The translations under genes were made by a program, and so were the position numbers. 63,100 nucleotides of DNA from an uncultured Gemmiger sp. (lineage in GTDB: Bacteria; Bacillota; Clostridia; Oscillospirales; Ruminococcaceae): NCBI GenBank assembly GCA_944386225.1, contig CALXAH010000019.1, positions 1-63,100 of the forward strand. The letters are read 5' to 3'. Numbering within the stretch: position 1 is the stretch's first letter; every line of letters starts with the position of its first letter. Below are positions 35,621 to 42,979 of the stretch, in pieces. The notes beneath the pieces are model-generated. The model was not told the DNA's origin. It searched no databases and saw only the letters and a list, made by a program, of their open reading frames with translations.

Positions 35621-36311
35621 ACTCTTTTCGGCGCAGCGCCCGCAGGGCCTGCTTTTGTTCCGGTGTGATCCGGTAGCTTTCCACCGCTTTCTGAATGGTT
35701 TTGTTGTGCACCCAGCGGGGCAGACGGCGCTGCTCCAGCCAGGGCAGCACCGCCTGGTACTGTTTGGCCAGCGCCGTGGCAAAATACCAGGCCACCATCA
35801 TGTTCACATAGTATTCCTCGCAGCACACCGATGCCGCCCATTCCAGCTGTTCCGCTTGAAACCAGGGGTCATCCAGGTACCAGCGCAGCAGAACCCCCAC
35901 CCCGAACCGTACCGTGTAGGGATGGGCGGACGCCATCCAGCGCTGCGCCTGTTCGGTCAGGCCGACGGGCCGCGACGCGAACGCGCGGGGGCTCAAAAGA
36001 TCGCAGGTGGCCCAGTTGTCCACAACGGGCAGAAAGGCGTCCAGCGCCGCCACGGCGGCATCGTAGTCTTTCTCCTCGTTGATCAGCAGGCCGTGCAGGT
36101 TGTTTTCGTCGTAATATTGGTGCGGCAGCCGGGCCAGAAACGCCCGGGCTTCGTCGGTGCCCCGCAGCTGGCGGGCCAGCCGGCGCAGCACGGGCATCCG
36201 CACCCCCAGTACCCGCTGCGGGTCTATGGTGGGGATCAGCGCTGACTGAAAACTCTGGTAGGCCGGATCGGCCAGTTCCCGCAGCCGGGCCAGAATATCG
36301 TGTTGTTCCAC
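35619..36311 (-). CDS. DNA alkylation repair protein, AlkD-like HEAT-repeat family
   Basis: A 230-residue all-helical protein of the AlkD/DNA_alkylation family. These glycosylases remove bulky or positively charged alkylated bases without base flipping. Recognisable pieces are VLGVRMPVLRRLARQL, NLHGLLINEEKD, VDNWATCDLLSPRAF, VRFGVGVLLRWYL and the closing HNKTIQKAVESYRIT. VDNWATCD carries the family catalytic Asp region. It is the last gene of a five-gene unit starting with the alcohol dehydrogenase. The start codon lies 12 bases after the DUF5655-like stop, and the gene ends in a bidirectional terminator. Confidence 0.88.
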   Translation of the reverse strand: MEQHDILARLRELADPAYQSFQSALIPTIDPQRVLGVRMPVLRRLARQLRGTDEARAFLARLPHQYYDENNLHGLLINEEKDYDAAVAALDAFLPVVDNWATCDLLSPRAFASRPVGLTEQAQRWMASAHPYTVRFGVGVLLRWYLDDPWFQAEQLEWAASVCCEEYYVNMMVAWYFATALAKQYQAVLPWLEQRRLPRWVHNKTIQKAVESYRITPEQKQALRALRRKE

Positions 36312-36323
36312 AGGTTCCTCCCG

Positions 36324-36707
36324 TTACTTTTCCAGCGAGAACCGCCAGGCCTGTTCCAGCCAGCCCAGCAGTTCCTCGTCCAGCTGGTCGGGCCGCTCCA
36401 CCAGCACATGGTGGGTCCAGCGGCGGGGATAGGGCTCTACCGCTACCGCGATACGGGGCGATTCCAGCCGGTCTGCCAGACCAAAGGAAACCACCAGACA
36501 TACCTCCGGCCAATCCTTGCGGCGGCGCACCGGCAGCGAAGCCATGGCGTAGATATATTTGCTGCGGAACGAGATCTGGCTGCGGCTTACCTTGATAGAG
36601 GTGCCGGGGCAGCGGGCGAGCAGCTGCGTCCGCAGCGCCTCGTATACCGGCAGCATGGCAGGCATCCGGTCAAAAAACAGCAGTTCGTCGCCTGTGATCG
36701 GTTCCAT
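36324..36707 (-). CDS. DUF5655-like small protein
   Basis: A 127-residue protein starting at the ATG at 36707, five bases after the bcp stop. The sequence ITGDELLFFDRMPAMLPVYE and ISFRSKYIYAMASLPV matches small DUF5655-type proteins (a YdhG-like alpha/beta fold). No catalytic motif is obvious. Its place between a peroxiredoxin and a DNA repair gene suggests a stress-linked role, which is inference. Confidence 0.7.
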   Translation of the reverse strand: MEPITGDELLFFDRMPAMLPVYEALRTQLLARCPGTSIKVSRSQISFRSKYIYAMASLPVRRRKDWPEVCLVVSFGLADRLESPRIAVAVEPYPRRWTHHVLVERPDQLDEELLGWLEQAWRFSLEK

Positions 36708-36712
36708 GCCGG

Positions 36713-37171
36713 TTACCCCTGCAGCCAGGCCAGAATGTCGGCGGCGTTGGTGTCGGGCTTGACCTTGGGCATGGCCTTTTCGATCGTGCCGTCCGGCCCG
36801 ATCACGTAGGTGCTGCGCACCACGCCCATGCTCACCTTGCCGTACTGCTTTTTCTCTTTCCACACGTCGTAAGCCTGCAATACGGTCAGTTCCGGATCGG
36901 ACAGCAGAATAAACGGCAGTTCGTACTTGGCGGCAAACTTCTCGTGGGAAGCGGCCGAGTCCTTGCTAACCCCGATCACCTCCACGCCCAGTTCCTTGAA
37001 GGCATCGTAGTTCTGGGCAAAGGCGCAGGCCTGCCGGGTGCAGCCCGGGGTGTTGTCCCGGGGATAGAAATACAGCACCACCCGTTTGCCTGCAAAATCC
37101 GACAGGGATACCGGGTTTCCGTTTTTATCCGGCAGGGTAAAGGCCGGCGCTTTGGTTCCAACTTCCAGCAT
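36713..37171 (-). CDS. bcp: Thiol peroxidase, Bcp-type peroxiredoxin
   Basis: A 152-residue peroxiredoxin of the BCP/PrxQ group. The peroxidatic Cys is in YFYPRDNTPGCTRQACAF, where the usual resolving Cys five residues later is also present (TPGCTRQAC). It also has VIGVSKDSAASHEKFAAKYE and the C-terminal IGPDGTIEKAMPKVKPDTNA. It reduces peroxides with electrons from thioredoxin; trxA and trxB lie elsewhere in this window. It starts three bases after yaaA on the same strand. Confidence 0.94.
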   Translation of the reverse strand: MLEVGTKAPAFTLPDKNGNPVSLSDFAGKRVVLYFYPRDNTPGCTRQACAFAQNYDAFKELGVEVIGVSKDSAASHEKFAAKYELPFILLSDPELTVLQAYDVWKEKKQYGKVSMGVVRSTYVIGPDGTIEKAMPKVKPDTNAADILAWLQG

Positions 37172-37174
37172 GGT

Positions 37175-37921
37175 TCAATCCTCCTTGATAAATACCAGTG
37201 TGTCCGGCCGCGAATCCGCGGCGCTGTATTGAAAGCCCAGGTCGGTAAAATCCCGGGCGTCCTCCGGCGTTTGTGCCCCTTTTTCCGCCAGATAACGTAC
37301 CATCCGGCCCCGGGCCATCTTGCACAGAGTAGCCTTTTCCACCAGTTTGTCCCCCTTGCGGGTCACAAACCGGCATTCCACCCAGCGCACCGAACCGGGC
37401 AGATGCGGCCGCACCGCCCGGCTGTACTCCTTGGATGCCAGGTCCAGCAGGCAGTCATCCTCCGCGGCCAGATGGGCGGCCAGCCGTCCGTCCCAGAAGC
37501 CGTACAGATCTTTCTGCCCGTCCATCGGCAGTTTGGCCTGCATCTCCAGCCGGTAGGGGATGACCGCGTCAAAGGGCCGCAGTACCCCGTACACGCCGGA
37601 CAGGATGCGCAGATGGGCCTGAATATAGTCCAGCTGTCCGCTTTCCATTACCTGCGGGGCCATGTACTGGTACTGAATGCCCTCGTAGGCCAGAATGGCC
37701 GGGGTCAGCGCCCGGTCCGGGTCGGCGGTGCGCAGGCGCTCCACATTCATGGCAGCCAGCGATTCGCTGCATCCCCACAGGGCTTTCAGCTGTTCCGGCG
37801 GCATGGCCTGCAGGGTGGTCAGAATCCGTTTCGCGTCGGCCAGAAAGGCCGGTTGGTCCAGCGGCGGCAGGCTGTCGGAATCTACCTGCATCTTCTTGGC
37901 GGGGGAGATCAGAATTTTCAT
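37175..37921 (-). CDS. yaaA: Peroxide stress protein YaaA (DUF328)
   Basis: A 248-residue protein of the YaaA family, which in E. coli lowers free iron and limits Fenton damage during peroxide stress, and binds DNA. Family marks are MKILISPAKKM at the start, YEGIQYQYMAP, LRILSGVYGVLRPFDAVIPY and RLEMQAKLP, and the late RFVTRKGDKLVE. It sits directly before bcp, consistent with a shared peroxide response. Confidence 0.94.
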   Translation of the reverse strand: MKILISPAKKMQVDSDSLPPLDQPAFLADAKRILTTLQAMPPEQLKALWGCSESLAAMNVERLRTADPDRALTPAILAYEGIQYQYMAPQVMESGQLDYIQAHLRILSGVYGVLRPFDAVIPYRLEMQAKLPMDGQKDLYGFWDGRLAAHLAAEDDCLLDLASKEYSRAVRPHLPGSVRWVECRFVTRKGDKLVEKATLCKMARGRMVRYLAEKGAQTPEDARDFTDLGFQYSAADSRPDTLVFIKED

Positions 37922-37933
37922 GGCTTCTCCTTA

Positions 37934-38974
37934 TTATGCGCCCGGTTCAATGGCCACCTTGACCACCCCGTCCCGGCGCGACTCAAACAGGGCGAAAGCC
38001 TCCTCCACCCGGCGAAGGGGGAAGGTGTGGGTAATCAGCGGGGTGGTGTCCAGCTGGCCCGCGGCGATCAGCGCCAGGGTTTCGCCGCAGTGGCAGCCGT
38101 CCACACCGCCGGTCTTGAAGATCAGGTTCTTGCCGTACATATCCGGCAGCGGCAGGGTCTGGGCCGTGTCGTACAGGCCCACCACCGTGACCACCCCGTT
38201 GGGCCGGGCGCATTCCCAGGCCAGGCGGAAGCTGTCCGCGCTGCCCGCGCACTCCAGCACCGCGTCCGCGCCGCCGTGATCGCTGTGGGCCCGCGCAAAA
38301 GCCGCTGCGTCTGCCGGGGCCACCGTAAGCACATCAGGGTACAGCCGTTCCACAAAGGCCCGGCGGTCCGGGTCCGGCTCACAGACGATGATCCTGCCGG
38401 GCTGCTTGAGCCGCAGGCACTGCAGGGTACAGATGCCGGTGGGGCCCGCGCCCAGAATCAGGGCCGTATCGCCCGGGCGTACCCCGCTGATATCCGCCGC
38501 CCAGTAGCCGGTGGCCAGCACATCCCCCACAAACAGGGCCTGCCGGTCGGTCACTGTGGCCGGGATCGGGTCCAGGCCCTGGTCTGCGTAAGGCACCCGC
38601 ACATACTCCGCCAGCCCGCCGTCAATGCGGCAGCCCAGTGCCCAGCCGCCCTGGGGATCGGTGCAGTTGTTCACCCAGCCGTTCTGGCAGAAAAAGCATT
38701 CGCCGCAATAGGTTTCCACATTCACGGTCACCCGGTCGCCGGGACGTACCCGCCGCACCGCCGGGCCCACTTCCTCCACGATACCCACCATCTCGTGGCC
38801 CACCGTGACGCCGGGCACCGCCCGGGGCACCGAACCGTGCTTGATATGCAGGTCACTGGTGCAGATGCTGGCCAAGGTCACCCGCACGATGGCGTCCCGG
38901 TCGCTCTGCAGCCGGGGCCGGAGCTTGTCCAGAAGTTCAAACTTCCCGGGGGAAACATAGGTGTATGCCAGCAT
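37934..38974 (-). CDS. Zinc-dependent alcohol/polyol dehydrogenase
   Basis: A 346-residue medium-chain dehydrogenase. The ATG at 38974 follows AGGAGG; more upstream codons have no RBS. Catalytic zinc ligands are in SICTSDLHIKHG and GHEMVGIVEEVG. The structural zinc loop is CGECFFCQNGWVNNC (four Cys). The cofactor motif is LILGAGPTGICTLQCL, with the acidic residue in IIVCEPDPDR suggesting NAD. The substrate cannot be assigned; threonine, sorbitol or butanediol dehydrogenases are relatives. It is the first gene of the unit with yaaA only 12 bases downstream. Confidence 0.88.
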   Translation of the reverse strand: MLAYTYVSPGKFELLDKLRPRLQSDRDAIVRVTLASICTSDLHIKHGSVPRAVPGVTVGHEMVGIVEEVGPAVRRVRPGDRVTVNVETYCGECFFCQNGWVNNCTDPQGGWALGCRIDGGLAEYVRVPYADQGLDPIPATVTDRQALFVGDVLATGYWAADISGVRPGDTALILGAGPTGICTLQCLRLKQPGRIIVCEPDPDRRAFVERLYPDVLTVAPADAAAFARAHSDHGGADAVLECAGSADSFRLAWECARPNGVVTVVGLYDTAQTLPLPDMYGKNLIFKTGGVDGCHCGETLALIAAGQLDTTPLITHTFPLRRVEEAFALFESRRDGVVKVAIEPGA

Positions 38975-39095
38975 GTGTACCGCCTCCTGCGTGATTACTG
39001 CCTTTATTATACCGTTCCGGCATCGGGGCTGCAAGCGCATGGAAGGGGTGTGACTGGAAAAGCCGCCGCTAAGATTTCGGGGAAAGTACAAAGCA

Positions 39096-39130
39096 AAACG
39101 CGGCGCTCTTTGTAGAAAAACGCCGCGTTT
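39096..39130 (-). terminator. Terminator of the TetR-flavoprotein operon
   Basis: Stem aaacgcggcg with cgccgcgttt around a 15-base loop, 17 bases after the last stop codon and ending in a T-rich stretch on the minus strand. Confidence 0.7.
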
Positions 39131-39147
39131 CAACAAACAGTATAATA

Positions 39148-40308
39148 TTACTCGGCCGCGGGAACCTCGATCTCCATATCGGAGAGCGGATAGGTCACAC
39201 AGGGATGCACAAAGCCGAATTTCCGGTCGGCCTCGCGGCGGCCGTCCCGGCCGTCGGCGATGCGGAACTCACCGCCCAGCCACTTGCTGTGGCAGTAGCC
39301 GCAGCCGCCGGCCCGGCACTTGCTGGGGGCGGGCACGCCGGCCCGCTCCATGGCGGTGAGCAGGGTTTCGTTTTCTGCCGCGTCCAGGGTGTACACCTTG
39401 TCCCGGATACGCACCGTCAGCTTGAAGCAGCGGGGCGCATCCAGCGCCAGGTCGCCGCAGCAGGTGGCGTCCCGGCGGATTGCCTTGACCGGCAGACCGT
39501 AGGGGGCCAGCTGAGCGCCCACAAAGTCGTACATGGCTTTGGGCCCGCACAAAAAGAAGGTGGCGTTGTGCACATCCACGTATTTTTCCAGCAGGGCGGC
39601 GCTGACAAAGCCGTGCTCAAAACCGGGCTTTTCCTCGTCGCTCAGCACATACACCACCCGCAGGCCCTTCTGGGTCAGGGCGTCCAGTTCCGCCTTGTAG
39701 GCCAGATGGGCTTCGTCCCGGGCGCCGTAGAACAGCAGCATCTCGTAGGGCTCGTCCCCCTCGGCCATGCTGCGGGCCATGGAGATAAACGGGGTGATGC
39801 CTGCGCCGCCCGCGATGCAGACGATCTGCTTTTTATCCCGCAGGGTCTCGTAGTGGAACTCGCCGGAGGGCTCGCTCATACGGAACCGGTCACCGGGCTT
39901 GACCTCCCGGTTCAGCCAGCCGGAGAAGAAACCCGCGTCGGCCACGCCCAGGGTCAGCACATTGTCCAGCGCCTGCCGGGGGCTGGACACGATGGAGTAG
40001 GGGCGGCTGACCAGGCTGTCGCCCACCGGGGCCTGCAGGCTCACATACTGGCCCGCCCGGAAGAAGGGGAACGCATCCCCGTCCAGCCGCTTGAAGGTCA
40101 GTTCGGTCATGCCGGGAACCAGCGCACGCACCGCGGTCAGCTCCACCTCCATCATGCCGGGGTGCAGGCGGCGGGCCTGCTGGTTGACCCGGTAATCCCG
40201 GGGCAGCGGCTCAGGGGAACCGGCCTCCAGTGCCGCCCGGCGGTTGGGAACCAGTTTGGTGAACCGTAGCATATCCATAAAGCCGAAGATCTGTTTCTTG
40301 AAGTTCAT
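39148..40308 (-). CDS. Flavin reductase with C-terminal 2Fe-2S ferredoxin domain
   Basis: A 386-residue protein of the ferredoxin-NADP reductase family. After about 55 N-terminal residues comes the FAD-binding barrel (RPYSIVSSPRQA), then the NAD(P) domain (IVCIAGGAGITPFISMARSM, FFLCGPKAMYDFV) and a C-terminal plant-type 2Fe-2S domain (PSKCRAGGCGYCHSKW and a later HPCVTYP). It passes electrons from NAD(P)H through FAD and the cluster to a partner, probably the flavoprotein encoded one base upstream in the same operon. A vanillate/phthalate reductase or Hmp-like role is less likely given the context. Confidence 0.9.
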   Translation of the reverse strand: MNFKKQIFGFMDMLRFTKLVPNRRAALEAGSPEPLPRDYRVNQQARRLHPGMMEVELTAVRALVPGMTELTFKRLDGDAFPFFRAGQYVSLQAPVGDSLVSRPYSIVSSPRQALDNVLTLGVADAGFFSGWLNREVKPGDRFRMSEPSGEFHYETLRDKKQIVCIAGGAGITPFISMARSMAEGDEPYEMLLFYGARDEAHLAYKAELDALTQKGLRVVYVLSDEEKPGFEHGFVSAALLEKYVDVHNATFFLCGPKAMYDFVGAQLAPYGLPVKAIRRDATCCGDLALDAPRCFKLTVRIRDKVYTLDAAENETLLTAMERAGVPAPSKCRAGGCGYCHSKWLGGEFRIADGRDGRREADRKFGFVHPCVTYPLSDMEIEVPAAE

Positions 40309-40309
40309 C

Positions 40310-41860
40310 TCACTTCACCTCCCGTTTCAGGTCGCCCACCGTCTGCCGGCCGGACAGATCGCCGGACACATAGGAGCTGGAATATCCGCTGGAACGCATG
40401 GCCCAGCCGCCCGCAAACCGCAGGTTGGGGAACAGCTGCGCGTCCTCTTTCATCATCATCATACGGGGCATCAGGCTGTCCCAGTCGGCGGTTTCATAGC
40501 CGTAAATCACGCCCTGGGGATGGCCGCAGTACCGGGCGTAGGTGGTGGGGCTGGCCACCGCGATCTCTTCGATGGCGTCCCGGATCTTACAGCCGGTTTC
40601 CCGCTCGAATACCCGGATCATGTCGTCCGCCACCCGGTCCTTGGCCTTGAAGTAATCGGTATCGGCCACGTTGCCCCAGTCGTCGGACATGAACATGGTG
40701 GTAAAGTACATCATGCAGGTGCCCTCCGGCGAGCAGCCGGGCCAGGCGTTGTTCAGGCACACGGTGGCCTGCACGTGGTTGGTGTCCACCTTGCGCATCA
40801 TGTCGTACTGCTTGACGCTGTCGGCGGTGTCGTAGATGAAGTAGTTGTGGCTCTTGATGCCCAGCTCCTCGGCGGACTTGTTCAGGCCCAGGAACAGGGT
40901 GTAGCCCCGCCCGGAGAAGGTGCGGGAGTTGGTGGCACGCACCATCTTTTCGGTCACGGCCTTTTCATCCAGCAGCTTGCCGAACACCAGGTGCGGCGCG
41001 CAGTTGGCGATCACGTGGCGGGTGGGGATCAGGGTGCCGTCGGCCAGTTCCACGCCGGTGATGGCGCCGGGACCCTCCGCGTGGATCTTGACGGCGGGGG
41101 AGTTGTACCAGATATCGCCGCCCAGTTCCCGGATGCGGGCATCCATCGCCAGGCTGATCTCGTGGGAGCGCATCTTGGGCATCCAGGCGTCCCGGGTGAT
41201 GTACCGGATCACCATGGAGCCGTAATGCAGAAAACTCATCCGGTCGCAGTCCACGCCCAGATAGCACCAGTAGGCGTTCAGGATATCCCGGGCGCGGGGC
41301 GGCATCTTCAGCGCCTCCAGCACCTGGTTCACCGAGTAGCTGCCCGCCTTGATGAAGTTGGGGAAATTCTTCTTCATGTACTCGGAATCGGTGTTGCCGT
41401 TTACCGAGTTGGAGTAGGTCTGGGCGGCCCGCACCTCTTCGCACAGGTCGAAGAAGTCGGTCATCGACCGGCGGGACCCGGGCACGTATTCCTCCATCTT
41501 GTCAATGAAGGCCTGCACGCCGAAGGGCATCTCGCAGTCGTATTTTTTGTCGGTGGTGATCAGGTGGTAGGCCTCGGGGATGCGCAGCCAGTCGATCTTG
41601 TCCTCCACACCCAGATCCCGGAACAGGGTGCGGATATCGCCGGGCTCTTCGGGGGAGCCGAAGTCGTTCAGTTCATGCAGGCTGGCTTCAAATTCAAACC
41701 GGCCCCGCTTGAAGCTGGTGGCAAACCCGCCGGGCAGATTGTGCTTTTCCAGCACCAGGCAGGAATACCCGCCCTGCAGCACCCGGATTGCGGCGGTCAG
41801 GCCGCCGTTGCCGGCGCCGATCACAACCACGTCGTAGGCTTTGGTCGTGTGCTTTTCCAT
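40310..41860 (-). CDS. CrtI/CrtISO-like FAD-dependent oxidoreductase
   Basis: A 516-residue flavoprotein with an N-terminal Rossmann motif (VVVIGAGNGGLTAAIRVLQG), the following Glu in LVLEKHNLPGGFATSFKRGR and a C-terminal FAD segment (LRFAGGWAMRSSGYSSSYVSG). This is the phytoene desaturase/carotenoid isomerase superfamily. No carotenoid genes are nearby, so the substrate is probably another lipid, for example an unsaturated fatty acid, sterol or bile acid; this is inference. The ATG at 41860 follows GGAGG. It lies between tetR and the reductase, forming a three-gene unit. Confidence 0.85.
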   Translation of the reverse strand: MEKHTTKAYDVVVIGAGNGGLTAAIRVLQGGYSCLVLEKHNLPGGFATSFKRGRFEFEASLHELNDFGSPEEPGDIRTLFRDLGVEDKIDWLRIPEAYHLITTDKKYDCEMPFGVQAFIDKMEEYVPGSRRSMTDFFDLCEEVRAAQTYSNSVNGNTDSEYMKKNFPNFIKAGSYSVNQVLEALKMPPRARDILNAYWCYLGVDCDRMSFLHYGSMVIRYITRDAWMPKMRSHEISLAMDARIRELGGDIWYNSPAVKIHAEGPGAITGVELADGTLIPTRHVIANCAPHLVFGKLLDEKAVTEKMVRATNSRTFSGRGYTLFLGLNKSAEELGIKSHNYFIYDTADSVKQYDMMRKVDTNHVQATVCLNNAWPGCSPEGTCMMYFTTMFMSDDWGNVADTDYFKAKDRVADDMIRVFERETGCKIRDAIEEIAVASPTTYARYCGHPQGVIYGYETADWDSLMPRMMMMKEDAQLFPNLRFAGGWAMRSSGYSSSYVSGDLSGRQTVGDLKREVK

Positions 41861-41876
41861 AATAACCTCCCTTGTT

Positions 41877-42461
41877 TTATCCAATGAGATGTCTGGACCG
41901 TTCCAGCCAATAGGCAAGCGTCGCTTCGTCCGGAACCTGCTTGTAGTGCCGCAGCAGGATTACAAAGATGTCGGTCAGTTCCCGGTCGATCTCCTCGGCG
42001 GACATATCCCGGTATCCGGTGGCGATCATAACACCCAGGCCGTAGCAGTAGTACTGCATCCGCCGGTGCATTTCGGCCGCCTGTTCGCCGCTCATCTCCA
42101 GGTTGCTGGCCAGCAGCTGCAGCGTCAGTTCCCGGTTGGGATCCTCCAGCAGGGTCTGCCCCGGCTCCCGCCGGCGCAGGTACAGGTACTGGAACAGCTC
42201 CTTTTCCTCGGCGGCAAACCGAAGAAATACCCGGCCGAAATCCTTGTAGCTGGTGCAGTGCGCCGCCAGATAGGTCTGCCGCAGGTATTCCGGCAGCACC
42301 TCGAACAGTTTTTCCTGGCTGCCGAACTCCGAATACAGCGGCTGGGTGGAACACCCCAGCTGTGCCGCGATGCTGCGCACCGTCGGCGTTTGCTTTTGCC
42401 GGATCACCTGGGCGGCGGCGGCCAGTATATCCTGCTTCTGAATCCTCTTTTTTGGCGGCAT
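41877..42461 (-). CDS. TetR/AcrR family repressor
   Basis: A 194-residue regulator. The HTH is at residues 8-50 (DILAAAAQVIRQKQTPTVRS, then IAAQLGCSTQPLYSEFGSQE). The C-terminal ligand domain is rich in aromatic and Met residues (MHRRMQYYCYGLGVMIATGY), suggesting a hydrophobic effector. It is the first gene of the operon with the CrtI-like and reductase genes and has a palindrome right upstream, so autoregulation of all three is likely. Confidence 0.9.
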   Translation of the reverse strand: MPPKKRIQKQDILAAAAQVIRQKQTPTVRSIAAQLGCSTQPLYSEFGSQEKLFEVLPEYLRQTYLAAHCTSYKDFGRVFLRFAAEEKELFQYLYLRRREPGQTLLEDPNRELTLQLLASNLEMSGEQAAEMHRRMQYYCYGLGVMIATGYRDMSAEEIDRELTDIFVILLRHYKQVPDEATLAYWLERSRHLIG

Positions 42462-42481
42462 ACAGCCCTCCTGCAGATAAA

Positions 42482-42495
42482 ATAACGCTTGTTAT
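42482..42495. promoter_or_regulatory. Candidate TetR operator
   Basis: ATAAC, four bases, GTTAT: a perfect palindrome 21 bases upstream of the tetR start codon. Confidence 0.6.
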
Positions 42496-42566
42496 AAATC
42501 AGTCTACCGCGTACAGAGGGAAAATGCAAGAGAAAATTGTGATTTTTTTGTTTAAGTTGAATTGTG

Positions 42567-42616
42567 GAAAAATCCCCGGCCCGCGTCCGGCCTTGGCAGG
42601 GGGGCGGGCCGGGGAT
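42567..42616 (-). terminator. Terminator of hypA operon
   Basis: Stem atccccggcccgc with gcgggccggggat, large loop, then T-rich sequence on the minus strand just beyond hypA. Confidence 0.75.
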
Positions 42617-42624
42617 CCGGCGGT

Positions 42625-42966
42625 TCAGATTACCCGCACTTCCCGGATATTGAACTCCCGCCCGCTGAGCAGCTCCTTGTCAAAGCTGCCGCACTGGGGG
42701 CAGTAGCCCTTGGTGGGCACGATGGAAAACTCCTTGCCGCAGCGCTTGCAGCGGCCCATGGCAGGGATGATCTCCATCTCCAGCTTGGCGTCCCGGAACA
42801 GCGGCCGCTGCCGGGCGGCGGGGAAGCAGGATTCAAAGTAGTGGGGCACCACCGAGGAAACCTCGCCGATCTCCATGACCACCGTGTCCACGGCGGTCAC
42901 GTCCTCGCCGGCCAGGGATTCCTCGATCACCCGGGCCATCTCAAACACAAGCCCCAGTTCATGCAT
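42625..42966 (-). CDS. hypA: Nickel metallochaperone HypA
   Basis: A 113-residue protein starting at MHELGLVFEMARVIEE, with the His2 nickel site. The zinc domain has two CxxC pairs (GRCKRCGKEF and GYCPQCGSFD). HypA delivers nickel to [NiFe] hydrogenase or urease together with HypB. An upstream in-frame start is ignored because MHE must be N-terminal for nickel binding. It follows the Fe-S oxidoreductase gene by 13 bases. No hydrogenase structural gene and no hypCDEF is in the window. Confidence 0.92.
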   Translation of the reverse strand: MHELGLVFEMARVIEESLAGEDVTAVDTVVMEIGEVSSVVPHYFESCFPAARQRPLFRDAKLEMEIIPAMGRCKRCGKEFSIVPTKGYCPQCGSFDKELLSGREFNIREVRVI

Positions 42967-42979
42967 GGCGCGCGCCTCC

